The notes under the pieces are model-generated. The model was not told where the DNA came from, searched no databases, and worked only from the letters and a program-made list of their open reading frames with translations. From positions 7,440,001 to 7,504,000 of the forward strand of contig NZ_CP006850.1 in assembly GCF_000523235.1 (NCBI RefSeq): 64,000 nt of DNA. Direction: 5' to 3'. The stretch comes from Nocardia nova SH22a (lineage in GTDB: Bacteria > Actinomycetota > Actinomycetes > Mycobacteriales > Mycobacteriaceae). A program made the translations under genes and the position numbers. Below are positions 52,601-64,000 of this stretch, in pieces (within the stretch, counting starts at the first letter, position 1; each line of letters begins with the position of its first letter).

Positions 52601-55600
52601 CGGCGGTCGGCGTCGGTGATCGGCGCCGAGGAGAACTCGTCCGCCGAGCCGATGCCGATCACCGGCCCGGTGCCCCCTCCGGCGACCGCGCCTTCGGTGA
52701 TCACGCAGACCGGCCGGGAGTCGGCGAGTACATAGTCGATGCGGTCGGCCGGGTAGTCGGGGTCGACGGGCAGATAGCCCGCACCGGACTTGACGACCGC
52801 CAGCAGCGCCACGACCAGCTCAGCGGTGCGCGGAAGTGCCACGGCCACCAGGGTTTCCGGTCCGGCACCCGCGGCGATCAGGCGGCGCGCGAGCCGGTTC
52901 GACCGGGCGTCGAGTTCGCCGTAGGTGAGGGTGGTGGCGCCCGCGCGCACCGCGATCGCGTCCCGGTCCCGGGCGGCGGCCTCGAAACGCGCGGCGAGCG
53001 TGGTGGTCTCGGCGCTGTCCGTTCCCGTAGTCGACCATTCGCGCAGCGTGCGGTGCTGCTCCTCGGCGCTGAGCAGCTGGATGTCGCCGACGACGACGGT
53101 GTGGTCGTGGCTGACCGCGGCCAATACCTGTTCGAATCGGCGGGCCAGTTCGTGAATGGTTACCGGGTCGAAAAGGTCGGTGGCATAACCGATATCGACG
53201 GTCATGCCTCCGGCGCGCCCGTCGGCGTCGATGGATTCGAGCACGGTGAACTGCAGATCGAATTCGGTCGACACCGCCTCGGCCGCCTCGGGCGTGACCT
53301 GGAGGTCGGGCAGTTCGATCGCCGGGAGCGCGAAGTTCTGGAAGGTCAGCACCACCTGGAACAGCGGATGCCGGTTCGCGGCACGCGCGGGCGCCAGCAT
53401 TTCCACGACCTGTTCGAAGGGCACCTCGGCCTGCGACAGTGCCGAGATGTCCTGCGCCCGGACGAGATCGAGGACGGCGTCGAAGTGGTCGCGGCTGTCG
53501 ATCTGGGTGCGGAGCACGAGAGTGTTGACGAACATGCCGACCATCGGGTCCAGCGCGGGTTCCCCGCGTCCCGCCACCGGTGTGCCGATCGCGATGTCCG
53601 AGGTGCCCGACATCCGCGCCAGCAGCACCGCCAGCGCGGCGTGCACGGTGCTGAACAGCGTGGTCTCGTGTTTGCGGGCCAGCTCGCCGAGTTCGCTGTG
53701 CAGATCGGAGTCGATACGGAAGCGGTGGTTGCCGGCCCGGTGCGAGGGCGTGATCGGGCGCGGCCGGTCGGACGGCAACTCGAGCTGATCCGGTAGTCCG
53801 TCCAGCCGGGCGCGCCAGAACTCCCGCTGCCGGGCCAGCTCCGATCCGGGATCGGCGAGGTCGCCGAGCACGTCGGCCTGCCACAGCGTGTAGTCCCGGT
53901 ACGTCACCCGCAGTTCCGGCAGATCCGGCTCCCGGCCGCCGCGGCGCGCCGTGTACGCGGTCATCACGTCACCGGCCAGCGGGCCCAGCGAGAAGCCGTC
54001 GGCGCAGATGTGATGCAACGCCAGCAGCAGCACATGATGATCGGGTGCGAGCTCGAAAAGTGCCGCGCGGAAGCCGGTTTCGACGGTCAGATCGAAGGGC
54101 TCGGCGCAGAGGTCGGCGATTCGGGCGGTCGATGCCTGCTCGTCGACGGCCTCGACAGGTAGCCGAAGATCGCGGATCGAATCGACCACCTGGACCGGCC
54201 CGTCCGCGGTGTCCGGGTAACGGGTGCGCAAGGTCTCGTGCCGTGCCGTCACATCGGCGAGGGCGGCGCGCAGGGCATCGACCCGCAGGTCCCCGCGCAG
54301 CCGCAGGACCAGCGGAATCAGATCGAGCGAGGCGGCGCTACCGGCATCGGCGCGATACCGGTTGAGGAACCAGATCCGCCGCTGTGCCGCCGACAGCGGC
54401 ACGGGCTCGGTGTGGGTCCGCGCGGTCAGCGGCGGCCGCGCTCCCGTGCCTGTCTCGCGCCGCACCCGCAGCGCCAGCGAGGACACCGTGGTGGCCTCGA
54501 ACAGCAGGCGCACCGGCAGATGTGCGTCGAGTGCCGCGCCGATCCGGGCGAGAACCTGGGTGGCCAGCAGCGAGTTGCCGCCGAGTTCGAAGAAGTCGTC
54601 GTCGCGCCCGACCCGTTCGGCACCGAGCAGTTCGGCGAAGACCGAGGCCACGAGCTGTTCGGTGGTCGTCTCCGGCGCCCGGTACTCGCGCACCTGCCGC
54701 ACCGGGTCCGGCAGCGCCGCCCGATCGATCTTGCCGGAGCCGTTGAGCGGCAGCTCGTCGAGAACGACATAGTCCGACGGCATCATGTAGGCCGGTAGTC
54801 GCTGCGCTAGCGCGGCTTTCACCGCGCCCAGGTCGAGTGCGACGCCCGCGACGGGCACCGGATAGGCGACCAGGCGATCACCGGTGTGCGGATCGCTGTG
54901 CACAACCACCACCGCGCGGTCGATCTCGGACCGATCGACGAGTGCGGATTCGATCTCGCCGAGTTCGATGCGCAGGCCGCGCACCTTCACCTGGAAGTCG
55001 GTGCGGCCGTGATATTCCAGTTCACCGGCCGTATTCCAGGCGACGAGATCGCCGGTGCGGTAGAGCCGGGAGCCGGAGCCGAACGGATCGGCGACGAATC
55101 GGGCGGCGGTCAGGTCGGACCGCCGCACATATCCCTCGGCCAATTGCGTTCCGGCCAAGTACAACTCGCCGGCGACACCCACCGGCACGGGGCGCAACCA
55201 GGTGTCGAGGACGTAGACGCGGGTGTTGTGGACCGGGCGGCCGATCGGCACGGTCGCGGTGTCGGCGTCGGTCACCTCGTGGTAGGTCACATCCACGGCG
55301 GCTTCGGTGGGGCCGTACAGATTGTGCAGGCGGGCGCCGGTCGCCGCGCGCATCCGCTGCGCCACGTCCACCGGCAATGCCTCACCGGAGGTGAACACCG
55401 TCCGCAGCGAGCCAGGGCGGGCGTGGGCGATGAACAGCGCCAGCATCGAGGGGACGAAATGCGCCGTGGTGACCCGCTCGGACTCGATCAACTCCGCCAG
55501 ATACCCCGGATCACGATGACCGTCCGGCCGAGCCACAACCAACCGCGCACCCACCTGCAACGCCCAGAACAACTCCCACACCGACACATCGAACGTCACC

Positions 55601-58600
55601 GGAGTCTTCTGCAACACAACATCATCGGCGCTCAGACCGTATTCGGACTGCATCCACACCAGGCGGTTGACGATCGCGCGATGCGAGACCGCCACACCCT
55701 TCGGAACACCCGTCGAACCGGACGTGAAAATCACATACGCCGTGTGCTCCGCACGCAACGGACGCAACCGATCGGCATCCGTGATCGATGCAGACGAATA
55801 GTCCGAGGTGTCGAACCGGTCGATATCGAGGAGTGCGCCGAATTCACCCGTCCCGAGTTCGAGACCGTCGTCCGTGCGGGTCAGTACGCAGACCGGTCGC
55901 ACGGCGTCGAGCACCGCGCGGGTGCGCTGCCGCGGATGTTCGGGATCCACCGGAACGTAGGCCGCGCCGGAGGCGAGAACGGCATGCACCGCGATCACCA
56001 GGTCGGCGCTGCGCCGCATGCCGATCGCGACCGTGCGCCCGGGTCCGGCGCCGATCGAAATCAGCAACCGGGCAAGCCTGTTCACCTGCGCGGACAGCTC
56101 GTCGTAGGCCCACTCCGCACCCTCGAAACGCAGGGCGGGCGCGGCGGGGCAGCGCTCGGCTCGGTCGGCGAACAGCTCCGGCAGCGTCGTCTCCGGCAGC
56201 GCGCGGCCGGTGTGATTCCAGGCCACCAGGATCTGCTCGCGCTCCCGATCCGAGAGCAGATCGACGGTGCCGATCGGCCGCTCCGGATCGGCGACGACGG
56301 TGTCCAGCAGGGTGCCGAGCCGTCGCGCGAAACTCGCGATCGTCGCCGCGTCGAACAGATCCGTCGCATATTCGAAGACGGCCGCCGCACTGCCGTCCGG
56401 ATTCTCCTCGACCGTCAGTTGCAGATCGAATTTCGCGGTACCGGAATCCAATTCGAGCAGGTCGGCCCGCAGGCCGGGCAGCTCCGGCACTGCGGCGGCG
56501 GCCTGCCGTAGATCCAGCATGACCTGGAACAGCGGGTGCCGAGCCGCCGAACGCAGCGGATTCAGCACCTCGACGAGGCGTTCGAAGGGGACATCGCGAT
56601 GGGCGAAGGCCCGCAGATCACCGTCGCGGACGGCCGCGAGCAGTTCCGCGAAGGTCTGCTCGGGCGCCACCTCGGCCCGCAGCACCAGGGTGTTGACGAA
56701 CATGCCGACCAGCTCGTCCAACGCCGCCTCACCACGCCCGGCCATCGGTGTGCCGATCGCGATATCGCGCTGTCCGGAGAGTTTGGCCAGCAGTACGGCC
56801 GTGGCCGCGTGCAGCGCCATGAAGAAGGTGCTCCCCTGCCGTTCGGCCAGCGCGCGCAGTCCGGCGAGCGACTCGGCGGCGAGGGTGAACCGGTGCCGGG
56901 CACCCCGGCCCGAGGCCACCGCGGGCCGGGGCCGATCGCCCGGCAGAGCCAATACGTCGGGGAGCCCGGCCAATTCGTCCCGCCAGAACAGGAGCTGCGC
57001 GGCGAACACCGACCGGGAATCGTCCTCCGCTCCCAGCACCTCGCGCTGCCACAGCGCGTAATCCGCGTACTGCACCGGCAGCGGCCGCCAGCGGGGCGCA
57101 TCGGCGGCGGCGCGCGCGGTGTAGGCGATCATGAGATCCCGGGTCAGCGGTGCGATCGACCAGCCGTCCGCGGCGATGTGGTGGATCGAGACCACGAGCA
57201 CGTGCTCCTCGGGGGCGCGGCGCAGCAGCGTCGCGCGCACCGGTACCGCCTCCCGCACCGAGAACCCGTCGCTCGCGAGTTCTCGTAGCCGCCCGGCCAA
57301 TTCGGCCTCGGTGACGAGCTGGGGCGTGAGGTCGATCGGCACCTCGTCGGCTGCCACGATCTGCTGGTACGGCACCCCGTCGAGGTCCGGATACCGGGTC
57401 CGCAGCGCTTCGTGGCGATCCAGCACATCGCGCAGCGCGGCCGTCAGCGCCGCATCGTCCAGCACGCCGGACAGTCGGACCGCGGTGGTCAGATTGTCGA
57501 CCGCCGAGGCGGAGTCGAATCGGTTGCGGAACCACATCCGTCGCTGGGCATAGGACAGCGGCACCACCTCGGGCCGCGGCCCCGCGATCAGCGCCGGACC
57601 GCGCCGGAACGCCGAATCCCGCAGTCGCCGGGCCAGACCCGCCACATCCGGGTGCTCGAACAGCGCGCGCACCGCGACCTCGCGGTCCAGCGCGTCGGCC
57701 AGCCGCGCCGAAACCTGGGTGGCGATCAGGGAATTGCCGCCCAGGGCGAAGAAGTCGTCATCGAGCCCGACCCGCTCCACGCCGAGAACCTGCTCGAATA
57801 CCGTTGCCACCGCGCGCTGTTCGGCCGTCTCCGGCGCCCGGAATCGCGCGGCCGTCAGTACCGGATCGGGCAGGGCGGCGCGATCGAGTTTGCCGGACGG
57901 GGTCTGGGGCAGAGCGGGCAGCGCGACGTAGGCGCTGGGCACCATATAGGAGGGCAGCAGTTCGGCCAGCCGGTCCGCCACCAGACTCCGGGGATCGTCG
58001 ACATCGCTGACGACATAGGCCACCAGCAGATCACCGGTGTCATGCCGATACACCCGCACCGCCGCGGCGTCCACACCGGGGACGTCCAGCAGAACCGCCT
58101 CGATCTCACCGAGTTCGAGCCGCTGGCCGCGCAATTTCACCTGGAAATCGCTGCGGCCCAGATACTCCAGGGCACCACCGCGCAGGCGCCGCACCAGATC
58201 ACCGGTGCGGTACATCCGGGTTCCGGCCGGGCCGAACGGATCGGCGACGAAACGCCCCGCGGTGGCCGCGCCCTGCCGCAGATATCCGCGCGCCACCTGT
58301 GCACCGGCGAGATACAGCTCACCCACCACCAGATCCGGCACCGGACGCAGCCGCTCGTCGAGCACCAGCACACGGCTGTCGCGCACGGGCGTTCCGATCG
58401 GCGCCGGTCCGCGCCGCTCGGCATCGACGGGCGCGTGCGTGGCGTGCACGGTGAATTCGGTGGGCCCGTACAGATTGTGCACAGCGGCGTCGCTGACGGC
58501 CGCGAACTCGCGCGCGGTGATGCCGCCCAGCGCCTCACCGGCCGCGAAAACGGCTCGCAGCGTGCGGATGTCGCGCGCGTCCACACTCTGGACGAAGGTG

Positions 58601-61600
58601 GTGAGCTGCGATGGAACGAAGGAGGTCAGCGTCACCGCGTGCCGGGCGACGAGGGCGGCCAGATAGGCGGTGTCGCGGTGCCCGTCCGGTTCGGCGACCA
58701 CCAGCCGCGCACCCGCGCACAGCGGCGCGAACAGTTCCCACACCGAGACGTCGAAGGTCGGCGGGGTCTTGAACAGCACCACATCGCGCTCACCGATCCC
58801 GTACTCACCGACGATCCAGGCGATCTGGTTGTCCAGCGAACCCCGCTGCACGACCACACCTTTCGGCGTGCCGGTCGATCCGGAAGTGAAGATGAGGTAT
58901 GCGGTGTTCGCGGTATGCACCGGCACAGGACGATCGGCGTCGGTGAGCGGCCGAGACAAGTACGCGCCCGCACGATCTGCCTCGGTGCCACCAAACCCTT
59001 TGGCCTCTACGCCCGCCGGGTTCGCGCCCGCGAACTCCGCACCCGTGGAGTTCCTGGCCGCGGGGTTCGCGCCAGTCATTTTCACGCCAGCCGATGCGCT
59101 CACTTCGGTGTCAGCGCGCCCGCCGAATTCCGACCGGTCTACCGAAACGGTCGGCACCCCCAGCTCCGGCACATCGCCGGAGACCAGCACACAAACCGGT
59201 TGCGCTGTTTCGACAAGCTGCCGCAGACGGGCGGACGGCTGATCCGGGTCGATCGGCAGGTAGGCACCTCCCGCGGTGAGAACCGCGTAGGCGGCGATCA
59301 CCAGTTCAGCGGAACGCCGCATCCCCAGCGCGACCACCGATTCCGGTCGCACACCGGTGGCGATCAGGTGCCGGGCGAGGCGGTTGATCCGCGCGTCCAG
59401 CTCGGCATAGGTGAACTGCCGATCTCCGTCGACCACGGCAACGGCATCCGGACGCAGCCGCACCTGCCGGGCGAACTCGCCGAGGGCTCCGGGCGCGGGT
59501 TCGGTGACGTCGTGACGTCCGGAGGCGAGGCATCGCTGGGATTCCGCCGCATCCAGCAGGGACAACTCACCCACCGGCACGGCCGGATCATTCACGGCGT
59601 GGGTGAGCAGCTGCCGCCACCACCGCGCGTACCCGGCGACGGTTTCCGGGTCGAAAAGATCTGTCGCGTACGTGAACTCCGCCGCGATCCCCGCCGGTGC
59701 CGGACCTTCCCCGGGACCGGCACCGGCGAAGCTTTCGGTGACCGTGAGTTGCAGGTCGAACTTGGTCACTCCGGTGTCCAATGTACCCGTCCGCACGGAC
59801 AATCCGGGTAACTCGACCTCGATGTCCCGGGTGTCGGCGACACCCAGCATCACCTGGAACAACGGGTGCCGGGCCTGGGATCGCACCGGGTTCAGCGCCT
59901 CGACCAGCTGCTCGAACGGCAGCTCGGCGTGCGCGAAGGCGGCGAGGTCGGCGTCCCGAACCCGTTCCAGCGCAACGGCGAACGGTTCGTCGGCGGCGAT
60001 CGGGGTTCGCAGCACCAGCGTGTTGACGAACATGCCGATCAGATCGTCCAGTTCGCGGTGCCCGCGCCCGGCGACCGGGGTGCCGATCACGATGTCACCG
60101 GTCCCGGTCACCCGGGCCAGCAACGCGGCCAGACCGGCGTGCAGCACCATGAACGCCGAGACACCGTGGGCGCGAGCGAGTTCGGTGATCGCGGCGTGCA
60201 GTTGTGCGGGCAGTTCGAATCGGTGGACCGCGCCCCGGCCGCCGGCGACTGCGGGCCGCGGCCGGTCCGCGGGCAGATCCAGCTGTTCGGGAATGCCGTC
60301 CAGTGCCGCGGTCCAGTAGTCCAGCTGCCGGGCGGCCTCGGACTCGGGATCGGCGAGGTCACCGAGCCGGTCCCGTTGCCACAGCGCGTAATCGGCGTAC
60401 TGCACGGCCGGTGCGGCGTCGAAGGCCACCTCGCCAGCCAGCCGCGCGGAGTAGGCGGCGGCCACCTGCCGGGCCAGGACGGGCAGCGACAATCCGTCCG
60501 CGGCGATGTGGTGCAGCACCACGCCCAGCGCGTACTCGTCGGCAGCGATCGCGAACAGGGCGGCACGCAACGGGATCTCGCGGGTCAGATCGAATCCGGC
60601 GGCGGCGAATCGGGCGAGTTCATCGTCGAGTTGTTCGGCGGCAACGGGTTTCACCGGAAAGTTTTCCGCCCCCACCCGGGTGGCGGGGAGAATCTGCTGA
60701 CTCGCCACCCCGGCCTTGTCGGCGGGGAACAGTGTGCGCAGCACCTCGTGCCGGGCCACCACATCGGCGAGGGCGGCACGCAGTGCGGCGGTGTCGACCG
60801 GCCCGCTCATCCGGACCACGAAGGGCATGTTGTAGTCGGCGCTGCCGGTGTCGAAGCGGTGCAGGAACCAGATCCGCTGCTGCGCCGGTGACAGCGGCAG
60901 CACCGGCGGGCGCGGCCCGGCGACCGGTCCCGCCGCATCGCGCATGTCGTCGGTTTCGAAGGCCCGGTCGATCAACTCGGCCAGCGCCTCGACCGTGGTG
61001 GCCTCGAACAGCTCCCGCACCCCGACGGCGGATCCCAGATCGGCGTTCAACCGCGCGGCGACCCGGGTCGCGACCAGCGAGTTACCGCCTAGAGCGAAGA
61101 AATCGTCATCGAGTCCGATCCGTTCGCGGCCGAGCACCTCGCCGAAGATGGCGGCCACCGCCCGCTCCGACACCGATTGCGGCGCGCGGTAACCGGCGGC
61201 CGAACGCTGCGGTGCGGGCAGCGCGGCCCGGTCGAGTTTGCCGGAGGCGTTGACCGGCAACGCTTCGAGCAGCACATAGGCCGCCGGAGCCATATATCCG
61301 GGCAGTTCCCGCGCGGCCGCCGCGCGCACCCGCGCCGGATCGATCGCATCGGGCGCGGCCGGAACGAGGTAGGCCACCAGCTGCGCCCCGGTCCCGGCGT
61401 CGTCGCGCATCACGACCACGGCCCGGCCCACTCCGGGCACCTGACCGAGAACGGACTCGATCTCACCGAGTTCGATGCGCAGACCCCGCAGTTTCACCTG
61501 GAAGTCGGTGCGCCCCAGATATTCCACCTCGCCGTCGGCCGTCCAGCGGACCAGGTCACCGGTGCGATACATGCGCGCACCGGGCCCGGCGTCGGCTTCA

Positions 61601-64000
61601 CCGCCCGCGAACGGATCGGCGACGAACCGTTCCGCGGTCAGCTCCGACCGCCCGACGTAGCCACGGGCGAGCTGAACCCCCGACAGATACAGCTCACCCG
61701 GAACTCCGACGGGCACCGGCCGTAGCCGTGCGTCGAGCACGTACAGCCGGGTGTTGTACACCGGAGCGCCGATCGGCACCCCGATGGTGTCGAGCGGTCC
61801 CACCCGGTGCGCGGTGACATCGACCGCGGCTTCGGTGGGACCGTACAGATTGTGCAGCCCCGCACCGGGAGCGGCGGCCAGCAGTCGCTGCGCCAGCGGC
61901 CCGGGCAGTTCCTCACCGGAGGCGAAAACATTGCGCAGCGAGGACAACTCGTCCGGTCGCGGCGATCCGGCGAGGAACGCCGCCAGCATGGACGGTACGA
62001 AATGCGCGGTGGTGACGCCGTATTCGGCGATCACCGCGCGCAGATAGGCCGGATCCCGATGCCCGTCCGGCGCGGCGAGCACCACACTCGCGCCGATCTG
62101 CAAGGGCCAGCACAACTCCCACACCGACACGTCGAAAGTGGCGGGCGTCTTCTGCAGCACCACATCGTCGGCGCGCAGCCCGAAGGCGCACTGCATCCAC
62201 ACCAGCCGGTTGACGATCGCCGCGTGCGGTACCGCGACGCCCTTGGGCCGCCCGGTCGATCCGGAGGTGAACAGGACATAGGCCGGATGCCCCGGGCGCA
62301 GCGGCGCCCGGCGCTCGGCGTCGGCGATCGGTTCGGCCGAGTGTTCCCGCAGGTCCAGATCCTCGAGAGCGATCCAGTCCCCGGCACCGCCGTCACCGCG
62401 GGTGGTCAGTACGGCGACCGGTTTCGCGGTCTCGAGTACGTACCCGGTGCGTTCGGCGGGATGATCGGGGTCCAGCGGAACATAGGCCGCCCCCGCCGCC
62501 AGCACCGCGTACATCGCCACCATCAGCTCGGTGGAACGCCGAATATGCAGAGCGACAGTGGTTTCCGGACCGGCGCCGCGGGCGATCAGCTCCCGCGCCA
62601 GCCGGTTCACCCGCCCCGCGAATTCGGCGTAGGTGAGAGTCTGCGAACCCCGCAGCGCGATCGCGTCGGGTGTGCGGGCGGCCTGCCGGGCGAATATCGA
62701 GGCCAGCGTCGCATCCGGACCGGCGAGCTCGTCGATGTCCCGCTCGGTGGCGTTCCAGATCCGCAGGCTCACCTCCCGCTCCAGCTCGGTGGTGACCTCG
62801 ACCGAGGACAGCGGCCGGTCCGGATCGAGGTCCACCAGTCGCTCGAGGAAGCGGACGAAGCGCCCGTGGTGCCGGGCGATGTCGTCGGCGCGATAGAGAT
62901 TCGGATTCGCCTCGAAATCCACATGCACCCGGTCGCTGTCGCCGTAGTACACGTTCAGGCTCATGTCCTCGACCGGTCCGGTGGACAGCACGTGGTAGCG
63001 GCCGACGGTATCGCCCAGGGTCAGATCGCTGCGGAACAGCATGATGTTGGCCAGCGGCCCGAACAACGCCCGCCGGGTGGCCAGTCCCTCCATCCCCGCG
63101 TCACGGCGGATGTCCTCGTGCCGGTAGCGCTGGTGCCGCAGCGCCCCCGCGACCTCCACCCGGGTCCGGCGCAGCAGCTCGGCCCAGGTGGCGTCCTCGA
63201 TCCGCATCCGCAGCGGGACGATATTGGACAGCATTCCGGCCGAACGCCGCATGACCGCCGTGGTCCGGGCGGTGACGGGCAGGCTCAGCACCGCCTCGTC
63301 TCGGCCGGTCGACCGGGCCAGATAGGCCGCGAAGGCCGCCAGCAGCACCACCGCCGCCGTCGAATCATGCGCGGCGGCAAGGTCGTTCATCCGGGTGACG
63401 ACCTTGTCGGGCAGTTGCCTGCCGTAGACCAGATTGCCCGCCGCCCGCGGTGCGCCGCGGCCGTTCAGCGTGGTCGTCCCGTCCAGGTCGCGAACCCGCT
63501 CGGCCCAGTACTGCCGATCGGAGTCGAACCGGCTGCTGCCGACGTACTTCTGTTCCCCCGCGACCAGCGATTCGAGGGTTCCGGCCGCCGCGGGCTCCGG
63601 CTCGATTCCACGCACGGCGGCGGTGTAGCGCTCGGCGACCCGCATGGTGTTGGTGAGCGCCCCGAATCCGTCGAGCACGATGTGATGCGCCCGCAGGTAC
63701 CAGAACCAGCGCCGATCCCCGACTCGCAGCACCGCACCCGCGAACAGCCGGTCGGCGACCAGATCGATCGGTGCGGTGTATTCGGCACGCATCCACTCGT
63801 GCGCGGCGGCGATCGGATCCTCGGCCTCCCGCAGATCCACCGGCACGATCTCGACCGGCAGCCCCGGATCGACGACCTGGTACGGATCGCCGCCGGACTC
63901 GCCGAGCCGCGCCACCGTGGACCCGAATTCACGGGCCGCGTCGACGGACACCCGCTGGAGCACCTCGACATCGAGGTCACCGTGCACGTCGACGTACTGG
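46354..64000 (-). CDS. NRPS-A: starter-C, five complete modules and a terminal C domain; 5' end outside window
   Basis: The frame is open from the right edge to the stop at 46354; at least 5881 residues are visible and probably about 40-60 N-terminal residues are missing, because the window opens inside the first C domain. I number from the GTG at 63987, an internal codon. The order is C1-A1-T1, C2-A2-T2, C3-A3-T3, C4-A4-T4, C5-A5-T5, C6, then a degenerate A fragment. Carrier serines are at 970, 2086, 3139, 4201 and 5259. Condensation motifs are HHIVLDG, HHIAADG, HHIAADG, HHICADG, HHIAADG and HHISADG. C1 is of the EntF-like starter type. No epimerisation or methylation domain is present. NRPS-B follows 69 bp downstream and completes module 6. 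Confidence 0.97.
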   Translation of the reverse strand, partial: QYVDVHGDLDVEVLQRVSVDAAREFGSTVARLGESGGDPYQVVDPGLPVEIVPVDLREAEDPIAAAHEWMRAEYTAPIDLVADRLFAGAVLRVGDRRWFWYLRAHHIVLDGFGALTNTMRVAERYTAAVRGIEPEPAAAGTLESLVAGEQKYVGSSRFDSDRQYWAERVRDLDGTTTLNGRGAPRAAGNLVYGRQLPDKVVTRMNDLAAAHDSTAAVVLLAAFAAYLARSTGRDEAVLSLPVTARTTAVMRRSAGMLSNIVPLRMRIEDATWAELLRRTRVEVAGALRHQRYRHEDIRRDAGMEGLATRRALFGPLANIMLFRSDLTLGDTVGRYHVLSTGPVEDMSLNVYYGDSDRVHVDFEANPNLYRADDIARHHGRFVRFLERLVDLDPDRPLSSVEVTTELEREVSLRIWNATERDIDELAGPDATLASIFARQAARTPDAIALRGSQTLTYAEFAGRVNRLARELIARGAGPETTVALHIRRSTELMVAMYAVLAAGAAYVPLDPDHPAERTGYVLETAKPVAVLTTRGDGGAGDWIALEDLDLREHSAEPIADAERRAPLRPGHPAYVLFTSGSTGRPKGVAVPHAAIVNRLVWMQCAFGLRADDVVLQKTPATFDVSVWELCWPLQIGASVVLAAPDGHRDPAYLRAVIAEYGVTTAHFVPSMLAAFLAGSPRPDELSSLRNVFASGEELPGPLAQRLLAAAPGAGLHNLYGPTEAAVDVTAHRVGPLDTIGVPIGAPVYNTRLYVLDARLRPVPVGVPGELYLSGVQLARGYVGRSELTAERFVADPFAGGEADAGPGARMYRTGDLVRWTADGEVEYLGRTDFQVKLRGLRIELGEIESVLGQVPGVGRAVVVMRDDAGTGAQLVAYLVPAAPDAIDPARVRAAAARELPGYMAPAAYVLLEALPVNASGKLDRAALPAPQRSAAGYRAPQSVSERAVAAIFGEVLGRERIGLDDDFFALGGNSLVATRVAARLNADLGSAVGVRELFEATTVEALAELIDRAFETDDMRDAAGPVAGPRPPVLPLSPAQQRIWFLHRFDTGSADYNMPFVVRMSGPVDTAALRAALADVVARHEVLRTLFPADKAGVASQQILPATRVGAENFPVKPVAAEQLDDELARFAAAGFDLTREIPLRAALFAIAADEYALGVVLHHIAADGLSLPVLARQVAAAYSARLAGEVAFDAAPAVQYADYALWQRDRLGDLADPESEAARQLDYWTAALDGIPEQLDLPADRPRPAVAGGRGAVHRFELPAQLHAAITELARAHGVSAFMVLHAGLAALLARVTGTGDIVIGTPVAGRGHRELDDLIGMFVNTLVLRTPIAADEPFAVALERVRDADLAAFAHAELPFEQLVEALNPVRSQARHPLFQVMLGVADTRDIEVELPGLSVRTGTLDTGVTKFDLQLTVTESFAGAGPGEGPAPAGIAAEFTYATDLFDPETVAGYARWWRQLLTHAVNDPAVPVGELSLLDAAESQRCLASGRHDVTEPAPGALGEFARQVRLRPDAVAVVDGDRQFTYAELDARINRLARHLIATGVRPESVVALGMRRSAELVIAAYAVLTAGGAYLPIDPDQPSARLRQLVETAQPVCVLVSGDVPELGVPTVSVDRSEFGGRADTEVSASAGVKMTGANPAARNSTGAEFAGANPAGVEAKGFGGTEADRAGAYLSRPLTDADRPVPVHTANTAYLIFTSGSTGTPKGVVVQRGSLDNQIAWIVGEYGIGERDVVLFKTPPTFDVSVWELFAPLCAGARLVVAEPDGHRDTAYLAALVARHAVTLTSFVPSQLTTFVQSVDARDIRTLRAVFAAGEALGGITAREFAAVSDAAVHNLYGPTEFTVHATHAPVDAERRGPAPIGTPVRDSRVLVLDERLRPVPDLVVGELYLAGAQVARGYLRQGAATAGRFVADPFGPAGTRMYRTGDLVRRLRGGALEYLGRSDFQVKLRGQRLELGEIEAVLLDVPGVDAAAVRVYRHDTGDLLVAYVVSDVDDPRSLVADRLAELLPSYMVPSAYVALPALPQTPSGKLDRAALPDPVLTAARFRAPETAEQRAVATVFEQVLGVERVGLDDDFFALGGNSLIATQVSARLADALDREVAVRALFEHPDVAGLARRLRDSAFRRGPALIAGPRPEVVPLSYAQRRMWFRNRFDSASAVDNLTTAVRLSGVLDDAALTAALRDVLDRHEALRTRYPDLDGVPYQQIVAADEVPIDLTPQLVTEAELAGRLRELASDGFSVREAVPVRATLLRRAPEEHVLVVSIHHIAADGWSIAPLTRDLMIAYTARAAADAPRWRPLPVQYADYALWQREVLGAEDDSRSVFAAQLLFWRDELAGLPDVLALPGDRPRPAVASGRGARHRFTLAAESLAGLRALAERQGSTFFMALHAATAVLLAKLSGQRDIAIGTPMAGRGEAALDELVGMFVNTLVLRAEVAPEQTFAELLAAVRDGDLRAFAHRDVPFERLVEVLNPLRSAARHPLFQVMLDLRQAAAAVPELPGLRADLLELDSGTAKFDLQLTVEENPDGSAAAVFEYATDLFDAATIASFARRLGTLLDTVVADPERPIGTVDLLSDREREQILVAWNHTGRALPETTLPELFADRAERCPAAPALRFEGAEWAYDELSAQVNRLARLLISIGAGPGRTVAIGMRRSADLVIAVHAVLASGAAYVPVDPEHPRQRTRAVLDAVRPVCVLTRTDDGLELGTGEFGALLDIDRFDTSDYSSASITDADRLRPLRAEHTAYVIFTSGSTGVPKGVAVSHRAIVNRLVWMQSEYGLSADDVVLQKTPVTFDVSVWELFWALQVGARLVVARPDGHRDPGYLAELIESERVTTAHFVPSMLALFIAHARPGSLRTVFTSGEALPVDVAQRMRAATGARLHNLYGPTEAAVDVTYHEVTDADTATVPIGRPVHNTRVYVLDTWLRPVPVGVAGELYLAGTQLAEGYVRRSDLTAARFVADPFGSGSRLYRTGDLVAWNTAGELEYHGRTDFQVKVRGLRIELGEIESALVDRSEIDRAVVVVHSDPHTGDRLVAYPVPVAGVALDLGAVKAALAQRLPAYMMPSDYVVLDELPLNGSGKIDRAALPDPVRQVREYRAPETTTEQLVASVFAELLGAERVGRDDDFFELGGNSLLATQVLARIGAALDAHLPVRLLFEATTVSSLALRVRRETGTGARPPLTARTHTEPVPLSAAQRRIWFLNRYRADAGSAASLDLIPLVLRLRGDLRVDALRAALADVTARHETLRTRYPDTADGPVQVVDSIRDLRLPVEAVDEQASTARIADLCAEPFDLTVETGFRAALFELAPDHHVLLLALHHICADGFSLGPLAGDVMTAYTARRGGREPDLPELRVTYRDYTLWQADVLGDLADPGSELARQREFWRARLDGLPDQLELPSDRPRPITPSHRAGNHRFRIDSDLHSELGELARKHETTLFSTVHAALAVLLARMSGTSDIAIGTPVAGRGEPALDPMVGMFVNTLVLRTQIDSRDHFDAVLDLVRAQDISALSQAEVPFEQVVEMLAPARAANRHPLFQVVLTFQNFALPAIELPDLQVTPEAAEAVSTEFDLQFTVLESIDADGRAGGMTVDIGYATDLFDPVTIHELARRFEQVLAAVSHDHTVVVGDIQLLSAEEQHRTLREWSTTGTDSAETTTLAARFEAAARDRDAIAVRAGATTLTYGELDARSNRLARRLIAAGAGPETLVAVALPRTAELVVALLAVVKSGAGYLPVDPDYPADRIDYVLADSRPVCVITEGAVAGGGTGPVIGIGSADEFSSAPITDADRRAPLRPDNTAYVIYTSGSTGKPKGVQIPHANVIRLLDNTRERFDFGSDDVWTLFHSYAFDFSVWELWGALLHGGRIVVVDYFTSRSPQQFLELLGDEGVTVLNQTPSAFYQLMSADAAQPATGLRLRCVVFGGEALEPARLRDWFARHPHTPRLINMYGITETTVHVSFRELGADTGSAGVIGAALPGLAVRLLDSRLRPVPVGVPGEIYVSGGQLARGYLHRPGLTAGRFVADPYGAPGALTYRSGDLARWTASGELEYLGRADQQVNMRGFRVELGEIEAALLAVDGVREAAVVVRADGGEERLVGYVVGDLDTRRVRQAVAGRLPEHMVPAAVLAVDRIPLTVNGKRDVRALPAPVFETAVFRRPRTAAEQFVADAFAEVLSDLEPGRMIGADDDFFALGGGSLAAAKAVARIGAALGVTVPVRALFEHPRVHDLAAVAVAGADRPALTADARPDRLPLSPAQQRMWFLNRFDPASAAYNIPLVLRLSGDADLPALARALRDVLGRHESLRTVYPEVDGAATQVILPAERARIDAEPIPMTEVELPQQLRALTAAGFDVTAEIPVRARIFELAADEHVLAVVLHHIAADGSSIVPFVADLMGAYQARVRGDRPGWSPLPVQYADYALWQHRLLGDESDADSLVSRQLAFWSGALAGLPDQLDLPTDHPRPAKQSLRGRRVEFALDADVHLRLTELARAHGATLFMVVHAAFAALLARLCDTSDIAVGTPVAGRNDAAVDEVIGMFVNTVVLRAAVDVDDSFDTLLRGVRTADIAALSHTEVPFERLVEVLNPRRSTARHPLVQVGLSFQNHDRARLELPGLTVTQIESDGETAQFDLHLFAVDHYSETGVPAGMDLALGCATDLFTAATGERLAAQLTRVLTAVAGAPETRIRDLGLMGEQEYRFVVEDGNRTHHYVAEATLADLLDIQVATTPNAIAVIDDTASEAIELDYRDIDDRVNRLARHLIGLGVGPDTTVVLALRRSVELVIAMYAVTKAGGAYVPVDLDHPAERIERIVATAAPICVLGTGALPGLRPEVPVVDPGMDLSRYPAVPIEPGERVRPLRAAHTAYVIFTSGSTGVPKGVAVSHGAIVNQLFWLRTEFGIDATDRTLLKTPATFDLSVWEFWSTAISGGTLVVTEPGAERDPDRLRALVRRHRISLLFTVPSLLGMLLASEEGLPRELRAVLAIGETLPSTLAKQIERLSGTTLFNLYGPTETAVSVTSHRVDGVPGLVVPIGAPVWNTRAHVLDRRLRPVPPGVLGELYVAGDQLARGYQGQPGATAARFVADPFGGGRMYRTGDIVRRRADGLLEYLERADFQVKIGGFRIELGEVETALRRQAGVEAAVAVATDQVAGGSRLIAYAAVPGHGIDGAGLREALLGELPKYMVPAVVVVLDALPLNANGKIDRDRLPAPVLPRGEFRAPETDAELLVAAEFAGVVGAADVPVGAETDFFELGGNSLSAARLAARLGTAAGVRVPVAAVFESPTVAALARWLETADRTDRPVLRPRTTPGPVALSPAQQRMWVLHRLTPDSAAYHVPVALRLSGELDLDALRAALADLAARHEVLRTCYPETEHGPVQEIVPVAALALDIDPITVRDTEIEERIGEIVAEGFDITAAPPIRVRLLRTAADAHVLVVVVHHISADGYSMAPLTRDLIAAYTSRRAGTAPQWSALPIQYADYSEWLRTLLGDDTDPASLAAGQLGYWHDRLADAPELLALPTDRPRPARRDMRGATVDFALGAELVERLATVAREHGTTLFSTVHTAFAVLLAKLSGQSDIVIGAPVAGRGERELDDLVGMFVNTVALRTLVDSRLPFAELLDGVRADDLAALGRAEVPFERVVESLGRTRTSAYAPIFQVLFTFQNMPQDAVDLPGLRVATLEPGLPEAKFDLQLTALEEFGDDGARDLRMQFCYPTDIFDERTVAMFARRLELVLATVAADPSIAVRAIDIRTDDERNRRLVRSGPVPLPDDLVGLVGAAAGSAPDALAVEFGGREVGFAELHRKLVAVGRAMGANARTDALINVALAGLLPGVLTAGAGGLTTMLEMLQARAWGVLTTDGIGVEGADIALHSD
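46669..48045 (-). other. NRPS module 6 condensation domain
   Basis: A complete C domain beginning [15 protein letters not shown] with HHISADG and the usual [15 protein letters not shown] and NTVALRT motifs. It has no adenylation domain of its own; the acceptor carrier is T6 on NRPS-B. It would join the module-5 residue to serine 6. Confidence 0.92.
48046..51231 (-). other. NRPS module 5 (C-A-T), unassigned, altered A8 motif
   Basis: C5 has HHIAADG. The pocket reads DLWFLILVSK, related to module 13. The A8 core normally reads GRxDxQVKIRG; here it is [11 protein letters not shown], so both the first Gly and the Arg of the hinge region are changed. The catalytic lysine motif NGKIDR is intact. 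Activity may be reduced or may depend on the MbtH-like protein. Confidence 0.87.
51232..54411 (-). other. NRPS module 4 (C-A-T), threonine predicted
   Basis: C4 has HHICADG. The pocket reads DFWNVGMVHK, matching the threonine code DFWNIGMVHK in all but one position. The surrounding [18 protein letters not shown] and YGITETTVH text is typical of Thr-activating domains. The carrier is [11 protein letters not shown] with the phosphopantetheine Ser present. Confidence 0.9.
54412..57574 (-). other. NRPS module 3 (C-A-T), serine predicted
   Basis: C3 has HHIAADG. The pocket reads DVWHFSLVDK, serine. The pocket region (55442-55623) is nearly identical at DNA level to module 10. The carrier Ser is in [11 protein letters not shown]. 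Confidence 0.9.
55442..55623 (-). repeat. 182-bp near-identical tract, copy in module 3
   Basis: Partner of 32303-32484; two base differences seen. The similarity continues more weakly on the downstream-coding side and is partly shared with module 9 around 35540-35800. Confidence 0.85.
57575..60905 (-). other. NRPS module 2 (C-A-T), unassigned, with pentapeptide insertion
   Basis: C2 has HHIAADG. The pocket reads DVWSFALVHK, for which I can name no substrate. Between core motifs A2 and A3 the A domain carries an insertion of about 56 residues with nine tandem pentapeptides (58957-59091). All core motifs, including [10 protein letters not shown] and SGKLDR, are otherwise intact, so the domain is probably active. 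The carrier is [11 protein letters not shown]. Confidence 0.88.
58957..59091 (-). repeat. nine tandem 15-bp/pentapeptide repeats inside adenylation domain 2
   Basis: Read on the minus strand, the units are [45 protein letters not shown], a consensus of (A/T)-G-A-(N/E)-x. Shifted in phase they resemble the A(D/N)LxG pentapeptide repeat, but the central Leu/Phe is mostly missing. The DNA unit is about 15 bp with recurring GGGTTCGCGCC on the plus strand. Slippage expansion of a linker is the simplest origin. Confidence 0.85.
60906..64000 (-). other. NRPS module 1 (starter C-A-T), serine predicted
   Basis: The first C domain (64000 to about 62750, N-terminus outside) has [18 protein letters not shown] and [12 protein letters not shown], features of EntF-like and lipo-initiating starter C domains that take an acyl group from another protein. 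A1 (about 62710-61200) has pocket DVWHFSLVDK, serine. The carrier Ser is at 61078-61080 in [11 protein letters not shown]. The product should therefore be N-acylated serine first. Confidence 0.9.

Noticed and set aside
58957..59091. A true pentapeptide-repeat protein domain (Mfp/Qnr-like)
   Set aside because: Only nine units, central Leu/Phe mostly absent, and located inside an A-domain loop; more likely a linker expansion.
57412..59811. 799-codon plus-strand open frame
   Set aside because: Antisense shadow of NRPS modules 2 and 3.
20869..64000. Epimerisation or dual C/E domains in the NRPS
   Set aside because: Each carrier leads directly into a normal C domain or the thioesterase; no extra HHxxxDG domain or second N-terminal His motif was seen.
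1..64000. CRISPR arrays, insertion sequences, prophage or integration sites
   Set aside because: No regularly spaced direct repeats, transposase or integrase genes, or tRNA-linked attachment repeats were found on reading.

Overview
The window reads as chromosomal DNA of a high-GC actinomycete. A mycolic-acid-group genus such as Nocardia or Rhodococcus is the best fit, but this is inference. The reasons are very high GC throughout, an F420/FMN split-barrel oxidoreductase, a leucine-catabolic operon laid out like the M. tuberculosis Rv2498c-Rv2502c block, a double-TetR regulator, and two very large NRPS genes with an MbtH-like partner. I saw no tRNA, rRNA, CRISPR array or insertion sequence.

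Left part (1-8.2 kb): the truncated end of a PPOX-family oxidoreductase gene, then a histidine kinase/response regulator pair on the minus strand. A divergent plus-strand run follows from an AT-rich, palindrome-rich intergenic region: NAD(P)-binding protein, hemerythrin-domain protein, alpha/beta hydrolase, FtsX-type ABC permease and ABC ATPase. After a possible gene remnant come a small AAA ATPase gene and an unknown 103-residue protein.

Middle part (8.3-20.1 kb): a minus-strand operon for leucine breakdown: accD1, accA1, acyl-CoA dehydrogenase, MaoC hydratase, CitE-like lyase and acetoacetyl-CoA synthetase. The genes overlap or nearly touch, and a divergent TetR regulator sits beside a palindromic intergenic region. 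Together they can take isovaleryl-CoA to acetyl-CoA plus acetoacetyl-CoA. Then follow an SRPBCC protein, a two-headed TetR-type regulator and an NrtR-type Nudix regulator with a near-perfect palindrome just upstream of its start.

Right part (20.2-64 kb, over two thirds of the window): a minus-strand NRPS locus. Transcription runs right to left through NRPS-A (5' end off the window), NRPS-B (8471 residues), two tiny related ORFs (25 and 31 codons), and an MbtH-like gene. The proteins form a 13-module line: starter C, 13 adenylation domains, 13 carrier domains, no epimerisation domain, and one terminal thioesterase. My reading of the specificity residues gives Ser at positions 1, 3, 6, 9 and 10 and Thr at 4. 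The other seven positions could not be assigned. Module 6 is split between the two proteins, and both flanks of the split carry the same kind of ~80-residue degenerate adenylation-domain fragment, which looks like a docking pair. Other oddities are a nine-fold pentapeptide repeat inside adenylation domain 2, two more linker insertions, a 182-bp nearly identical DNA tract shared by two Ser-specific domains, and a hairpin-rich 3' region holding the two micro-ORFs. I do not recognise the product; it is the best candidate in this window for something undescribed.
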